Shown: in pieces, positions 47,291-57,038 of the stretch | Numbering within the stretch: position 1 is the first letter of the stretch | How the letters are laid out: the number at the start of each line of letters is the position of its first letter | Assembly: GCF_001629705.1 (NCBI RefSeq) | Contig: NZ_CP015378.1 | Location: forward strand, 3,348,001 to 3,412,000 | Direction: 5' to 3' | Source: Fictibacillus phosphorivorans | GTDB lineage: Bacteria; Bacillota; Bacilli; Bacillales; Fictibacillaceae | Length of the DNA stretch: 64,000 nt | Made by a program: the position numbers and the translations under genes | The notes under the pieces: generated by a model | Told to the model about the DNA's origin: nothing | Database searches by the model: none | Seen by the model: only the letters and a program-made list of their open reading frames with translations

Positions 47291-48715
47291 ATGAAGAGCA
47301 AGAAAAACACTGTTCAACTTGCTGAACCAAAACCAGTTGAAGAATCAACAATCCATACTCAAATGCAAGAACTGTATCTTCAAATAAAAAAGTTAGAAAC
47401 AAAACTGAATAAGATGACTTTTTATGATGAACTAACTCTATTACCAAATCTAAAATCATTCAAAAAGGAGCTTACTTTTGCCTTAATAAATGCCGAAAGA
47501 AGTCGTAAGAAACTGGCTGTTGTTAAGATAGGACTAGATCGTTTTAAAATAGTCAACGATACTCTAGGTATTTTAAATGGAGATGCTCTTTTAAAAGAGG
47601 TAGCTGTTAGACTACAGTCGTTAGGAAGTAACTCCAAAGCTTTATCAAGAATGAACGGTGATGAATTCTTGATCTTTATAGAAGATGCTCGAAATGAACA
47701 AGACATAACAAACTTTTGCAAAGAGATAATGGGGCTTTTTAAACTTCCCTTTTACATCGATAATAACGAACTCTTTGTCAGTGTAAGTATAGGCGTGAGC
47801 GTGTACCCTTTCGCTGGTCATAATGTACTCGGACTAATAAAGACTGCAGATATTGCAATGTGCCGGGTGAAAGAAGAAGGCAAAAATAATTTTAAGATCT
47901 ACAATGGCATGTTGAACAAGTTTACGGGGCATCAGCTCACTTTTGAAAACGAATTAAGGCATGCCTTAAAACGTAAAGAGTTTTCACTAGTGTATCAACC
48001 TCAATGGTCTATAAAAACAAAACAGCTAATCGGAATAGAAGCTTTGATCCGGTGGAACCATCCACACTTAGGACTCATTTCACCTTCAGACTTTATTCCA
48101 TTAGCTGAAAAATTAGGAATCATCTTTTCAGTTGGAGAATGGGTGCTCGAGGAGGCCTGCAAACAAAATAAACTTTGGCAAGATGCGGGTTTTCCCCCTC
48201 TTCGATGTTCGGTAAATATTTCAATTGCTCAACTACTTCATAGTGATTTTCCGAAGATAGTGAGTAACATCTTAAAACGAACCCAACTTAATCCTAAATT
48301 TTTAGAACTTGAAATTACTGAGAGCATTGCCATTGTGAAAGAAGGTTATATCCTTAAAGTTTTAAATCGATTTAAAGAAATGGGTATAAGCATTGCTTTA
48401 GACGATTTTGGAACAGGATATTCTTCTCTGAAGTACTTGAGTCAATTTCCCATTAAGCGCTTGAAGATTGATCAAACCTTTTTACACGAGAAATCGATTA
48501 TTAACGAATCTATTATACGAGCGATCATTACCATGGGACATAGCATGAATCTTTCTGTTTTAGCAGAGGGAGTCGAAAACAAAGAACAACTCGGTTTTTT
48601 AGAATCTGAAGGCTGTGATGAAATTCAAGGCTATTATTTTAGCAAACCTCTTCCGCCTAAAGAAGTAGAAACACTCATTCGATATTACTCACCTTTAGCA
48701 AAAGGAGTTGAATAA
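47291..48715 (+). CDS. GGDEF-EAL protein, probable c-di-GMP phosphodiesterase
   Basis: A 474-residue soluble protein: an N-terminal linker with a coiled coil (ELYLQIKKLETKLNKM), a GGDEF domain (residues about 45-205) and an EAL domain (215-470). The GGDEF signature is degenerate (RMNGDEFLIF), so cyclase activity is doubtful. The EAL motifs look intact: IEALIRWNHP, LEITES, DDFGTGYSSLKYL, KIDQTFL and AEGVENKEQ. Net cyclic di-GMP breakdown is inferred. The ATG at 47291 follows GAGGTG. The frame opens at a TTG at 47279, which overlaps the previous gene. Confidence 0.93.
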   Translation: MKSKKNTVQLAEPKPVEESTIHTQMQELYLQIKKLETKLNKMTFYDELTLLPNLKSFKKELTFALINAERSRKKLAVVKIGLDRFKIVNDTLGILNGDALLKEVAVRLQSLGSNSKALSRMNGDEFLIFIEDARNEQDITNFCKEIMGLFKLPFYIDNNELFVSVSIGVSVYPFAGHNVLGLIKTADIAMCRVKEEGKNNFKIYNGMLNKFTGHQLTFENELRHALKRKEFSLVYQPQWSIKTKQLIGIEALIRWNHPHLGLISPSDFIPLAEKLGIIFSVGEWVLEEACKQNKLWQDAGFPPLRCSVNISIAQLLHSDFPKIVSNILKRTQLNPKFLELEITESIAIVKEGYILKVLNRFKEMGISIALDDFGTGYSSLKYLSQFPIKRLKIDQTFLHEKSIINESIIRAIITMGHSMNLSVLAEGVENKEQLGFLESEGCDEIQGYYFSKPLPPKEVETLIRYYSPLAKGVE

Positions 48716-48804
48716 GGTAGTAAACAAGATTTGCCGAGCCTATCAAAGTATCTATAATCAATCTACTTTTTATTTCGCAATATATATACTTAGTGAGGTG
48801 CTAC

Positions 48805-49482
48805 ATGATTCACATTTTATTAATTGATGATGATATTATTTTTAAAGATTCTTTGCAACATATGCTTTTAAACGAAATGGATGAAATCTTCATCACATCT
48901 ATAGAAAGTCATAAATATAATCCACTCTATAAATTGGCTAAAAACACTGATATTGTCTTTGTCGACTTAGGCATAAAGCATTTCAATGTAGTTGAGATAA
49001 TTCAGCATTTTATTAAACAAGATGTTAGAGTAGTTCTTTTTGTTCCAAGCATCGATCAACAAGCTCCTTTGCTTCTTGAGTGCTTAACATTCAACATTCA
49101 CGGTGTTCTTCTAAAAAACATGGATATAAGTCTCATGATGCATGCGATCACTCTATTATTTTGTGGCCAAAAATATATGCCACAAGCGATCTCATTCTTG
49201 ATATGGGAAGAATATATACTCCTTAAGAGACCACTCTCTTTTTCAAGGCCGAATGATCTTCTAACCGAACGTGAATGGGAGGTACTTGAACTACTTTCCA
49301 TTGGAATGAGTAACAGGGAAATTTCTCAGTCCATTTTTCTTAGTGAGAATACGATCAAAAATCATGTCGCCTCTCTCTTAAGAAAGTTAGGTGTAAAAGA
49401 TCGAACGACAGCTGTAATCAGAGCCTATCAACATGGTTGGATAAAAGGAATGAACACCTTACTCTCCAATCAAGATCAATAA
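48805..49482 (+). CDS. NarL/LuxR-type response regulator
   Basis: A 225-residue response regulator. The receiver domain has the acidic triad D8-D9-D10, the phosphoacceptor D54 (DIVFVDLG) and the Lys in VLLKNM. The C-terminal LuxR helix-turn-helix is LTEREWEVLELLSIGMSNREISQSIFLSENTIKNHVASLLRKLGV (cited as landmark; residues about 155-200). No histidine kinase is adjacent, so it is an orphan regulator here. The ATG at 48805 is preceded by GAGGTGCTAC, the same 5' context as the upstream GGDEF-EAL gene (GAGGTGCTAT). Confidence 0.92.
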   Translation: MIHILLIDDDIIFKDSLQHMLLNEMDEIFITSIESHKYNPLYKLAKNTDIVFVDLGIKHFNVVEIIQHFIKQDVRVVLFVPSIDQQAPLLLECLTFNIHGVLLKNMDISLMMHAITLLFCGQKYMPQAISFLIWEEYILLKRPLSFSRPNDLLTEREWEVLELLSIGMSNREISQSIFLSENTIKNHVASLLRKLGVKDRTTAVIRAYQHGWIKGMNTLLSNQDQ

Positions 49483-49513
49483 AAAAAGGACGGTCATTTC
49501 ACCGTCCTTTTTT
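49481..49513. terminator. Bidirectional terminator between the LuxR regulator and uvrA
   Basis: AAAAAAAGGACGGT / ACCGTCCTTTTTT stem with a 6-nt loop. A- and T-runs on both sides allow it to serve both convergent units. Confidence 0.93.
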
Positions 49514-49520
49514 CATCGTT

Positions 49521-52391
49521 TTATTTAACAGCTTCTTTTTCTTTGATCTTACCTGTCATACGTTTCTTATCACGTTTAAGGATCGGAGCAAGATAACGGC
49601 CAGTGTGAGATGCTTCAATTTCAGCCAGTTCTTCTGGTGTACCCGCACCAACGATCATACCGCCCTTGTCCCCACCTTCAGGTCCAAGGTCGACTAGATG
49701 ATCGCATTGCTTGATCACGTCAAGATTATGCTCGATGACTAGCACAGAGTCTCCGTTATCTACGAGTCTTTGAAGAACAACGAGCAAGCGAGAAATATCG
49801 TCTACATGAAGGCCTGTTGTTGGCTCATCAAGAATGTAAATGGTTTTCCCCGTTGAACGCTTATGAAGCTGCGACGCAAGCTTCACACGCTGTGCTTCTC
49901 CTCCAGAAAGAGTTGTAGCCGACTGACCGAGCTTAATATAGCCAAGACCTACATCAAGAATGGTCTGAAGCTTACGATTGATCTTAGGGATGTTGGCAAA
50001 GAACTCAACAGAATCTTCAACTGTCATGTCTAAGATGTCTGCGATGTTTTTCCCTTTATATTTCACTTCTAGCGTTTCTCGGTTATAACGTTTACCATGA
50101 CAAACTTCACATGGTACATATACATCTGGCAAAAAATGCATTTCAATTTTTATAATTCCATCACCGCGGCATGCTTCACAACGGCCACCTTTTACGTTGA
50201 AGGAGAAACGTCCTTTTTTATATCCACGAACTTTCGCTTCGTTCGTTGATGCAAACACATCACGAATATCATCAAATACTCCGGTATATGTCGCAGGATT
50301 TGATCGAGGTGTTCGACCGATTGGAGACTGGTCGATATCAATGACTTTATCGATATGTTCTAGCCCCTTAATAGACTTATGTGCACCAGGCTTATCCTTT
50401 GCACGGTGTAACTTTTGTGCAAGTGCTTTGTGCAGGATCTCATTGACAAGGGTACTCTTACCAGAACCAGACACACCTGTCACTCCAGTAAACAACCCTA
50501 ATGGAATCTTAGCAGAAACGTTCTTTAAGTTGTTTTCTGTTGCACCTTTTACTTCAATATACCTTCCGTCTGGCTTACGTCTTTCTTTCGGAAGAGGAAT
50601 AAACTTTTTACCAGACAGGTATTGCCCTGTTAGTGATGCTGGGTCTTCCATAATCTCTTGAGGTGTACCTTGTGATGTGATCACACCACCGTGAGCACCT
50701 GCACCAGGACCGATATCAATAACATAGTCCGCAGCAAGCATCGTATCTTCATCATGCTCAACAACGATTAACGTATTGCCAAGAGACCGCATTTCTTCTA
50801 GTGTTCGAATCAGTCGATCATTATCTCTCTGATGAAGGCCGATTGATGGCTCATCAAGAATATAAAGAACACCCATCAAACGTGAACCCACCTGAGTCGC
50901 AAGGCGAATACGCTGTGCTTCACCACCAGATAGCGTACCAGCAGCTCGGCTAAGCGTTAAATAGTCTAGTCCAACATTGATCAAGAAACCTGAACGATCC
51001 ACGATCTCGCGGAGAATTAGCTTCGCGATTGCACGTTCTTTATTCGTCAGATCGAGGTTATCGAAGAAATTCTTTGCTTCTGTTATGGAAAGAGCAGTCG
51101 TTTCACCGATATGTCTTCCGTTAATTAAAACAGAAAGAGCTTCTTTTTTCAGACGATGTCCTTTACAAGTGGGACATGGCTTTTGCGCCATATACCCTTC
51201 CATCTGCTCACGAATATAATCGGAACTCGTCTCACGATATCTGCGCTGAATGTTGCCTAATACCCCTTCAAACTGAATCTCGTTCTTACGTACCTGACCG
51301 AAATCATTTTTGTAAGTGAAAGTAAGGTACTCTTTACTTCCGTTCAGAATTTTATCCATCTGATCTTTTGGCAGAGATTCAACAGGTACATCCATATCGA
51401 TACCAAAGTGATTACAGATACTTTCAAGAAGCTGTGGATAATATTGCGAACTGATTGGTTCCCAAGGTGCGATCGCATTGTCTCGTAGAGTTCGACTCCA
51501 GTCTGGAATAACAAGCTCTGGATCTACTTCAAGTTTTACTCCTAAACCATCACAAGAAGAGCACGCCCCGAATGGACTGTTAAATGAAAACAAACGTGGC
51601 TCTAGTTCACCAATAGAAAATCCGCAATGAGGACAAGCATGATTTTGCGAGAATAGAAGTTCCTCTTCTTCCATCACATCAACGACAACACTTCCTCCAC
51701 CAAGGTTGAGTGCCGCCTCAAGAGAGTCAGCTAGACGAGTAGCAACTCCTTCTTTTACGACGATACGGTCGATTACAATTTCAATGGTATGTTTTTTATT
51801 TTTCTCAAGCTTAATTTCCTCAGAGATCTCACGCATCTCTCCGTCAATTCGAACACGAACATACCCTTGCTTCTTAATATCTTCTAATGCTTTAACGTGC
51901 TCTCCCTTTCGACCGGAAACAACAGGAGCTAAAATTTGGAGCTTCGTACGCTCAGGGTATTCTAAAATACGATCTACCATTTGTTCGATCGTTTGAGAAG
52001 TGATCTCCACGTTATGAACAGGACATACCGGCCGACCGATACGTGCGAATAGAAGTCGAAGATAGTCATAGATTTCCGTAACCGTACCTACTGTTGAACG
52101 AGGGTTACGGCTTGTTGTTTTTTGATCGATCGAAATAGCAGGTGACAGACCTTCAATTGAATCTACATCGGGCTTATCCATCTGTCCGAGGAACTGACGG
52201 GCATAAGCAGAAAGAGATTCAACATAACGACGCTGTCCTTCTGCATAGATCGTATCAAACGCAAGTGAAGATTTACCCGAACCAGATAAGCCGGTTAAAA
52301 CAACCAGCTTATCACGCGGGATCGTAATATCTATATTCTTTAAATTATGGGCTCTAGCACCCTTTACAATTATGTTTTGGTTGGTAGCCAA
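49521..52391 (-). CDS. uvrA: UvrABC excinuclease subunit A
   Basis: A 956-residue DNA damage-recognition ATPase of nucleotide excision repair. It has two ABC ATPase cassettes ([23 protein letters not shown] near residue 33, [15 protein letters not shown] near 640), both signature motifs ([12 protein letters not shown] and [12 protein letters not shown]) and zinc fingers ([29 protein letters not shown]). The frame begins with a TTG abutting the uvrB stop, but the second TTG at 52391 is better spaced from AAGGA and gives [17 protein letters not shown]. It is co-transcribed with uvrB. Confidence 0.98.
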   Translation of the reverse strand: MATNQNIIVKGARAHNLKNIDITIPRDKLVVLTGLSGSGKSSLAFDTIYAEGQRRYVESLSAYARQFLGQMDKPDVDSIEGLSPAISIDQKTTSRNPRSTVGTVTEIYDYLRLLFARIGRPVCPVHNVEITSQTIEQMVDRILEYPERTKLQILAPVVSGRKGEHVKALEDIKKQGYVRVRIDGEMREISEEIKLEKNKKHTIEIVIDRIVVKEGVATRLADSLEAALNLGGGSVVVDVMEEEELLFSQNHACPHCGFSIGELEPRLFSFNSPFGACSSCDGLGVKLEVDPELVIPDWSRTLRDNAIAPWEPISSQYYPQLLESICNHFGIDMDVPVESLPKDQMDKILNGSKEYLTFTYKNDFGQVRKNEIQFEGVLGNIQRRYRETSSDYIREQMEGYMAQKPCPTCKGHRLKKEALSVLINGRHIGETTALSITEAKNFFDNLDLTNKERAIAKLILREIVDRSGFLINVGLDYLTLSRAAGTLSGGEAQRIRLATQVGSRLMGVLYILDEPSIGLHQRDNDRLIRTLEEMRSLGNTLIVVEHDEDTMLAADYVIDIGPGAGAHGGVITSQGTPQEIMEDPASLTGQYLSGKKFIPLPKERRKPDGRYIEVKGATENNLKNVSAKIPLGLFTGVTGVSGSGKSTLVNEILHKALAQKLHRAKDKPGAHKSIKGLEHIDKVIDIDQSPIGRTPRSNPATYTGVFDDIRDVFASTNEAKVRGYKKGRFSFNVKGGRCEACRGDGIIKIEMHFLPDVYVPCEVCHGKRYNRETLEVKYKGKNIADILDMTVEDSVEFFANIPKINRKLQTILDVGLGYIKLGQSATTLSGGEAQRVKLASQLHKRSTGKTIYILDEPTTGLHVDDISRLLVVLQRLVDNGDSVLVIEHNLDVIKQCDHLVDLGPEGGDKGGMIVGAGTPEELAEIEASHTGRYLAPILKRDKKRMTGKIKEKEAVK

Positions 52392-52397
52392 CTGCAA

Positions 52398-54389
52398 TCA
52401 TCCTTCCGCTTTTAACTCAAGTATGAGGTCACGAAGCTCTGCTGCACGCTCGAACTGAAGGTTCTTTGCCGCATCCTTCATCTCTTTTTCCATACGCTCG
52501 ATAAACGCTTCGCGATCTTTCTTGCTCATCTTTTGCTTAGGAGCTTTTGAACTTGTATACGTTTCTGTATCTTCGGCAGCTTGTGTTGCACGAATCACAT
52601 CACGCACTTCTTTTTTAATCGTAGTAGGTTTGATTCCATGCCTTTCATTGTGCTCCATCTGTTTCTGACGCCTGCGCTGTGTCTCATCGATTGCGATCTG
52701 CATGGACTTTGTAATCTTATCTCCATACATAATAACGTGACCATTTGAGTTACGAGCAGCACGACCGATCGTTTGGATAAGCGAACGTTCTGAACGTAAG
52801 AAGCCTTCTTTATCTGCATCTAAAATCGCAACAAGAGAAACTTCAGGAATATCTAACCCTTCCCGCAGCAAGTTAATACCTACGAGTACATCAAATACAC
52901 CAAGTCTTAGATCGCGTATGATCTGAATCCGTTCTAACGTCTTAATTTCTGAATGCAGGTAACGAACTTTTATGCCGAGTTCTACAAAATAATCGGTAAG
53001 ATCTTCAGACATCTTTTTCGTTAACGTTGTAACAAGAACTCGTTCGTTTTTCTCAATTCTTTCGTTGATCTCCCCTAGTAAATCATCGATCTGACCTTTA
53101 ATCGGACGGACTTCTAGTGTAGGATCCAAAAGCCCTGTTGGACGAATAATCTGCTCAACCGGATCAGGTGCATGCTCGAGCTCATAAGGACCAGGTGTTG
53201 CTGATACGTAAATGTGCTGAAACTTCGTGTAACGCTCAAATTCATCAAACGTTAGCGGACGATTATCTTTTGCGGAAGGCAGTCGGAATCCATGATCGAC
53301 AAGGACTCCTTTTCTGGCTTGGTCTCCATTAAACATTCCACGGATCTGCGGAAGCGTAACATGGGACTCATCAATGACAATTAAAGAATCATCCGGAAAA
53401 TAGTCTAAAAGTGTGTAAGGCGTCGATCCTAATGGTCTTAGAGTCAGGTGAACAGAATAGTTCTCAATTCCTGAACAGAATCCCATTTCCGCCATCATCT
53501 CTAAGTCATATCTTGTTCTCTGTTCAAGACGCTGTGCTTCTAACAGCTTTCCTGCTTCATTCAATTCTTTTAGACGATCTTCAAGTTCAGCTTCAATGCG
53601 CTTGATCGCTACTTTCATCTTCTCTTCACGTGTTACGAAGTGAGAAGCCGGGAAGATGGCAACGTGTTTACGTTCACCAAGAATCTCCCCAGTCAGTGCG
53701 TCAACTTCCGTAATGCGGTCGATCTCATCACCAAAAAACTCCACACGAAGACAATGTTCGTCTCGTGAGGCTGGGAAGATTTCCACGACATCTCCTCTAA
53801 CTCGGAACGTACCACGAGTAAAGTTAATATCATTTCGGTTGTATTGAACATCTACAAGATCACGTAAGAGCTGGTCACGGTCTTTCTCCATTCCTTCTCT
53901 TAAGGAGATCACCATGTCTTTATACTCTTCAGGTGAACCTAGACCATAAATACACGATACACTGGCTACAATAATAACGTCTTTTCGCTCAAAAAGTGAT
54001 GAAGTAGCCGAGTGGCGAAGTTTATCGATTTCATCATTAATACTCGCATCTTTTTCGATATACGTATCAGAATGTGCGATGTATGCTTCTGGTTGATAAT
54101 AATCGTAATAAGAAACAAAATATTCAACTGCATTGTTTGGGAAAAATTCTTTTAACTCACTGTAAAGCTGGCCGGCTAATGTTTTGTTATGTGCAATAAC
54201 AAGAGTCGGTTTGTTTACTTCCTGAATAACATTGGAAACCGTAAACGTCTTCCCTGTTCCGGTCGCACCAAGCAGGGTCATACTCTTCTTTCCTGCGTTT
54301 ATATTGTTCACAAGATGTTTGATCGCTGCGGGCTGATCTCCTTGTGGCTGATAGTTTGATTTGATTTCGAACAATTGACTTTGACTCAC
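52398..54389 (-). CDS. uvrB: UvrABC excinuclease subunit B
   Basis: A 663-residue helicase-like DNA damage verifier that is loaded by UvrA and recruits UvrC. It has Walker [13 protein letters not shown] near residue 40, the beta-hairpin region [18 protein letters not shown], the DEAD-like IDESH box, helicase motifs [16 protein letters not shown] [15 protein letters not shown], and the C-terminal UVR coiled coil ([28 protein letters not shown], cited in part). The start is a GTG 9 nt after GGAGG. A LexA box and an extended -10 promoter lie upstream, so SOS induction is expected. Confidence 0.98.
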   Translation of the reverse strand: MSQSQLFEIKSNYQPQGDQPAAIKHLVNNINAGKKSMTLLGATGTGKTFTVSNVIQEVNKPTLVIAHNKTLAGQLYSELKEFFPNNAVEYFVSYYDYYQPEAYIAHSDTYIEKDASINDEIDKLRHSATSSLFERKDVIIVASVSCIYGLGSPEEYKDMVISLREGMEKDRDQLLRDLVDVQYNRNDINFTRGTFRVRGDVVEIFPASRDEHCLRVEFFGDEIDRITEVDALTGEILGERKHVAIFPASHFVTREEKMKVAIKRIEAELEDRLKELNEAGKLLEAQRLEQRTRYDLEMMAEMGFCSGIENYSVHLTLRPLGSTPYTLLDYFPDDSLIVIDESHVTLPQIRGMFNGDQARKGVLVDHGFRLPSAKDNRPLTFDEFERYTKFQHIYVSATPGPYELEHAPDPVEQIIRPTGLLDPTLEVRPIKGQIDDLLGEINERIEKNERVLVTTLTKKMSEDLTDYFVELGIKVRYLHSEIKTLERIQIIRDLRLGVFDVLVGINLLREGLDIPEVSLVAILDADKEGFLRSERSLIQTIGRAARNSNGHVIMYGDKITKSMQIAIDETQRRRQKQMEHNERHGIKPTTIKKEVRDVIRATQAAEDTETYTSSKAPKQKMSKKDREAFIERMEKEMKDAAKNLQFERAAELRDLILELKAEG

Positions 54390-54426
54390 AAAACCGAACC
54401 TCCGTTCCTAAATTCTGGTTACTCAA

Positions 54427-54432
54427 ATTATA
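54427..54432 (-). promoter_or_regulatory. Extended -10 promoter of uvrBA
   Basis: Minus strand TGCTATAAT, i.e. a perfect TATAAT with the TGN extension. No good -35 lies at 17 bp, as is common for extended -10 promoters. Confidence 0.65.
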
Positions 54433-54463
54433 GCACAGGCCTTATCCAAAAACCTAATAATTA

Positions 54464-54477
54464 CGAACAAATATTCG
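54464..54477. promoter_or_regulatory. LexA (DinR) box of uvrBA
   Basis: CGAACAAATATTCG (minus strand CGAATATTTGTTCG), close to the Bacillus LexA consensus CGAACATATGTTCG. It lies about 32 bp upstream of the -10 box. Confidence 0.8.
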
Positions 54478-54530
54478 CAGAAGTTTCTGGAAAGAAAGTA
54501 AAGTGGTATACTCATAGGTAGGCGCAAGTT

Positions 54531-54566
54531 GGGAAATAAATTGTTTGGGGTCTGACCCCATTTCCC
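54531..54566. repeat. GGGGTCTGACCCC palindrome element, copy d
   Basis: GGGAAAT (54531) and ATTTCCC (54560) flank AAATTGTTT and the perfect GGGGTC-T-GACCCC core, giving nested inverted repeats. It lies between the divergent uvrB and TauE genes. It shares AAATAAATTGTTTGGGGTC with copy e. Confidence 0.8.
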
Positions 54567-54629
54567 ACCAGCATTACCACGATATACAGAAAAATTGTAA
54601 AAGGTGTGTCCCCTTAAAGGAGTTTTAAT

Positions 54630-55502
54630 ATGGAGTTTTTTTATATACTGCTTGGTTTATGCATCGGTATCTTTTCAGGCATTTTTGGAATTGGTGGCGG
54701 CTTTATTCTGACACCCGTTCTGATTCTTTTCGGTATTCCGCCTCTGTCTGCGATTGGAACGAGCCTCATGTACTCGATCGGGACAAGTGTTTCAGGAGTT
54801 GCTGCACATCTGAGATTTAAGAACATTCTATGGAAACCCGCTGCTGTTCTAGGTATTGTCGGAATCGGAGCAACACAGGTCGCTCATCCACTTGTCGTTT
54901 GGCTAGAAAAGATGGGTTATGACGAAACGATCATTCCTATATTTTATATTGTTCTTCTTGCCTACTTTGCTCTTTCCCTGCTTTATAAGCAATCAAAACG
55001 CAAGAAAACACCGCAAAGCATGGCTGAGATTCAATTTTCATACCCAAAAGCAGTCTTTATTGGATTTACAGGAGGTTTTATTTCTACAACTTTAGGAGTA
55101 GGCGGAGGATTCGTAATGGTTCCAATGCTCATTTCTTTAATGAAGTTTCCTTCTAGAAAAGCTGTTGGCACGAGCTTGGTCAGTGTGTTTTTCATTGTAA
55201 GTGCTGGATTCCTAACATACGCATCCAGTGTTCAGATCGATTATAAACTGGGTCTTCTACTTATATTAGGTGCACTTGTGGGCACTCAACTAGGAGCCAA
55301 ACTTACCACCATCTATTCCAGTGAACAGATTCAAAAATATTTAGGTGCCTTGTACATCACGATTTTAAGTTCAGTCATTCTTAAGCTTGTTCACTTAGAT
55401 AAAGCAGGTCTAGGAATTATTACACTATATGTGCTAACAATGCTCGTACTTTTCTTAAAAGAAACGATCTCGCATACAAGAAGAAAGACGTCTACCTCAT
55501 AA
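54630..55502 (+). CDS. TauE/SafE-family sulfite/anion exporter
   Basis: A 290-residue membrane protein with eight or nine helices in two repeats. The repeat signatures GIFSGIFGIGGGFILTPVLILFGIPPLSAIGTSL (residues about 10-45) and GFTGGFISTTLGVGGGFVMVPMLISL (about 145-170) (landmarks cited in part) define the TauE/SafE family, thought to export sulfite, sulfoacetate or similar anions. The substrate is unknown. AAAGGAG precedes the ATG. It is monocistronic, sharing a terminator with the convergent csbA. Confidence 0.9.
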   Translation: MEFFYILLGLCIGIFSGIFGIGGGFILTPVLILFGIPPLSAIGTSLMYSIGTSVSGVAAHLRFKNILWKPAAVLGIVGIGATQVAHPLVVWLEKMGYDETIIPIFYIVLLAYFALSLLYKQSKRKKTPQSMAEIQFSYPKAVFIGFTGGFISTTLGVGGGFVMVPMLISLMKFPSRKAVGTSLVSVFFIVSAGFLTYASSVQIDYKLGLLLILGALVGTQLGAKLTTIYSSEQIQKYLGALYITILSSVILKLVHLDKAGLGIITLYVLTMLVLFLKETISHTRRKTSTS

Positions 55503-55520
55503 AGGTGACGTCTTTTTTCT
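55484..55520. terminator. Bidirectional terminator between the TauE gene and csbA
   Basis: AAAGACGTCTACCT / AGGTGACGTCTTT hairpin, T-run on the + side. It overlaps the TauE stop codon. Confidence 0.9.
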
Positions 55521-55751
55521 TTATTTTACTTTTCTTTTTTGTTTGTTATAGATTTTAAGGCCAAGAAAAAACCCAACAATTGTAGAAATTACGGCCACGA
55601 TTTGGAGAGGCAACGGTTGATTCCAACCATCAAAAGCAAAAATCATAATAACAATCGTAATCCCTAAAGGTAAGTATTTCGTAAACAACACTCTATTAAA
55701 AAGCAGCTGTAAACATAAAGGCAATAAAGCTGCGACACTATACTCCAACAT
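55521..55751 (-). CDS. csbA: CsbA, general-stress membrane protein
   Basis: A 76-residue DUF2198 protein with three hydrophobic segments (AALLPLCLQLLFNRVLF, PLGITIVIMIFAFDGW, LQIVAVISTIVGFFLGLKI) and a basic C-terminus. Length and pattern match CsbA of B. subtilis (76 aa), a sigma-B-controlled protein of unknown function encoded next to uvrB. The frame opens at 55784, but the ATG at 55751 fits the family length. I could not find a sigma-B promoter upstream. Confidence 0.85.
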   Translation of the reverse strand: MLEYSVAALLPLCLQLLFNRVLFTKYLPLGITIVIMIFAFDGWNQPLPLQIVAVISTIVGFFLGLKIYNKQKRKVK

Positions 55752-55864
55752 GAAACGAAGAACCCCTCTCCTTGAACACCTCAAAAAAACATCACTTTTG
55801 TAAACGTTCTAATATACCTCTCTAAATTTAACAAAACTCCCTAGACAAAAACAAGGAAATTGTT

Positions 55865-55898
55865 GAGGGAAATAAATTGTTTGGGGTCAGACCCCCTC
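55865..55898. repeat. GGGGTCTGACCCC palindrome element, copy e
   Basis: GAGGGAAATAAATTGTTTGG followed by the GGTCAGACCCCCTC half. The outer GAGGG/CCCTC and inner GGGGTC/GACCCC arms nest. It lies upstream of csbA. Confidence 0.8.
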
Positions 55899-55994
55899 TT
55901 CTTTGAAACTTTCTGTTTAAAAGTACGTACAGTAGGATATTGCTTGAAGGGGACGAATATGATTTACAAGTATCTTCAAAGGAGATGATTTTTT

Positions 55995-56180
55995 ATGTTA
56001 AAAAAACTATTAAAATCACTATTAGGACACAGCAGCCATAAAAAGTACAGCAGCTCTGGTTACAAATATAAGAAAAGCTATAAGAAATACAGCAGCAGTG
56101 ATTTTGGCAAAAAGCATTATGGTGGATATGGGCACAAGCATTATAAGAAGAAAAAGAGAAGCAGCTTCTTTAGCTCTTAA
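55995..56180 (+). CDS. Small Lys/Ser/Tyr/His-rich protein next to a protein kinase
   Basis: A 61-residue, very basic, low-complexity protein. KKYSSS and KSYKKYSSS-type units and HKHYKKKK occur through it, and nearly all residues are Lys, Ser, Tyr, Gly or His. AAAGGAGATGA precedes the ATG, a near-perfect ribosome site, so it is a real gene despite its composition. It lies 22 bp before the kinase gene, implying co-transcription. Being rich in Ser and Tyr it may be a phosphorylation target, or a nucleic-acid- or wall-binding peptide. Both are guesses. Confidence 0.75.
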   Translation: MLKKLLKSLLGHSSHKKYSSSGYKYKKSYKKYSSSDFGKKHYGGYGHKHYKKKKRSSFFSS

Positions 56181-56202
56181 TCTGCGTTAAGAAAAAAATA
56201 AT

Positions 56203-57003
56203 ATGATAGCTGAACTATGGAAAGGTATGCAAAGAACGTTATGGGACAGACCTCTTAAAGCTGGGAACCTTGTGCATGAGCGTTATCTTGTTCAAGAGGT
56301 TCTTGGTATGGGTAGTTATGGTATTACGTACTTAGCACTTGATCGGCATACAGATGAGATCATCGTACTAAAACAGCTTCGGAACACGAAAGCAAAGACC
56401 ACAGCAGGTCTTCTTTCTTTCCAAAGAGAGTCTCAGATTTTAGGAGCTCTTCAAAAACATCCTGTTCCGAAGCTATTGAATACCTTTCAAAACGAACAAG
56501 GTCATTTTATTGCGATGGAGTGGATTAAGGGAGACACGTTCGAAGATCTCATCTTTCGCGACAATCAAACGTATAACGAAAAAGAATCCATCGCGATCTT
56601 GCTGGAATTGTTAAGCATTACTGATCGCTTTCATAAGAATGGAATCATTCATCGAGATCTTCGCATCCCCAATATCATTTATCGAGATAAGAAACTAATC
56701 GTGATTGATTTTGGACTTGCTTGTTATTTAACAGACACTAACCTAGAGATTGAAGATCCTCATGATCATCCTGAGAAAATTCGGATGCGTGCTGTTCAAG
56801 TTGAAAGCGATCTGTTTGCTCTCGGTCATTTTGCACTCTTTCTACTCTACTCATCTTACGTGCCTCAAGCAAAAAAAGAGTTAAGCTGGGAAGAGGAACT
56901 AGACATCTCCCTTTCTTTTAAAAACGTTCTTCGGAAAATGCTTCAACTTGACGAACCATTCCATTCCGCGAGTGATGTCCAAAAAGCATTACGTACCATA
57001 TAA
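56203..57003 (+). CDS. Serine/threonine protein kinase-like protein
   Basis: A 266-residue Hanks-type kinase domain without a transmembrane segment or PASTA repeats, similar in size to B. subtilis YrzF. The glycine loop is LGMGSYGITYLA (residues about 35-46), the ATP Lys is in IIVLKQL (near 57), the catalytic loop is IIHRDLRIPNII (near 148) and the metal site is VIDFGLACY (near 170). All catalytic residues are present, so an active soluble kinase is expected. The classical APE motif is not obvious. The ribosome site is weak, suggesting coupling to the small upstream gene. Confidence 0.85.
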   Translation: MIAELWKGMQRTLWDRPLKAGNLVHERYLVQEVLGMGSYGITYLALDRHTDEIIVLKQLRNTKAKTTAGLLSFQRESQILGALQKHPVPKLLNTFQNEQGHFIAMEWIKGDTFEDLIFRDNQTYNEKESIAILLELLSITDRFHKNGIIHRDLRIPNIIYRDKKLIVIDFGLACYLTDTNLEIEDPHDHPEKIRMRAVQVESDLFALGHFALFLLYSSYVPQAKKELSWEEELDISLSFKNVLRKMLQLDEPFHSASDVQKALRTI

Positions 57004-57034
57004 AAAAGCTCGGTACCATCACCGGGCTTTTTCT
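57002..57034. terminator. Bidirectional terminator between the kinase and DUF2254 genes
   Basis: AAAAAGCTCGGT / ACCGGGCTTTTT stem with a 6-nt loop. Confidence 0.92.
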
Positions 57035-57038
57035 TTGT

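Noticed and set aside
43772..49482. Full chemotaxis operon
   Set aside because: Only CheW-like and MCP genes are present; no cheA, cheB, cheR or cheY was found in the window.
55752..55994. Sigma-B promoter for csbA
   Set aside because: csbA is sigma-B dependent in B. subtilis, but no GTTTAA-N13-15-GGGWAW match was found here.
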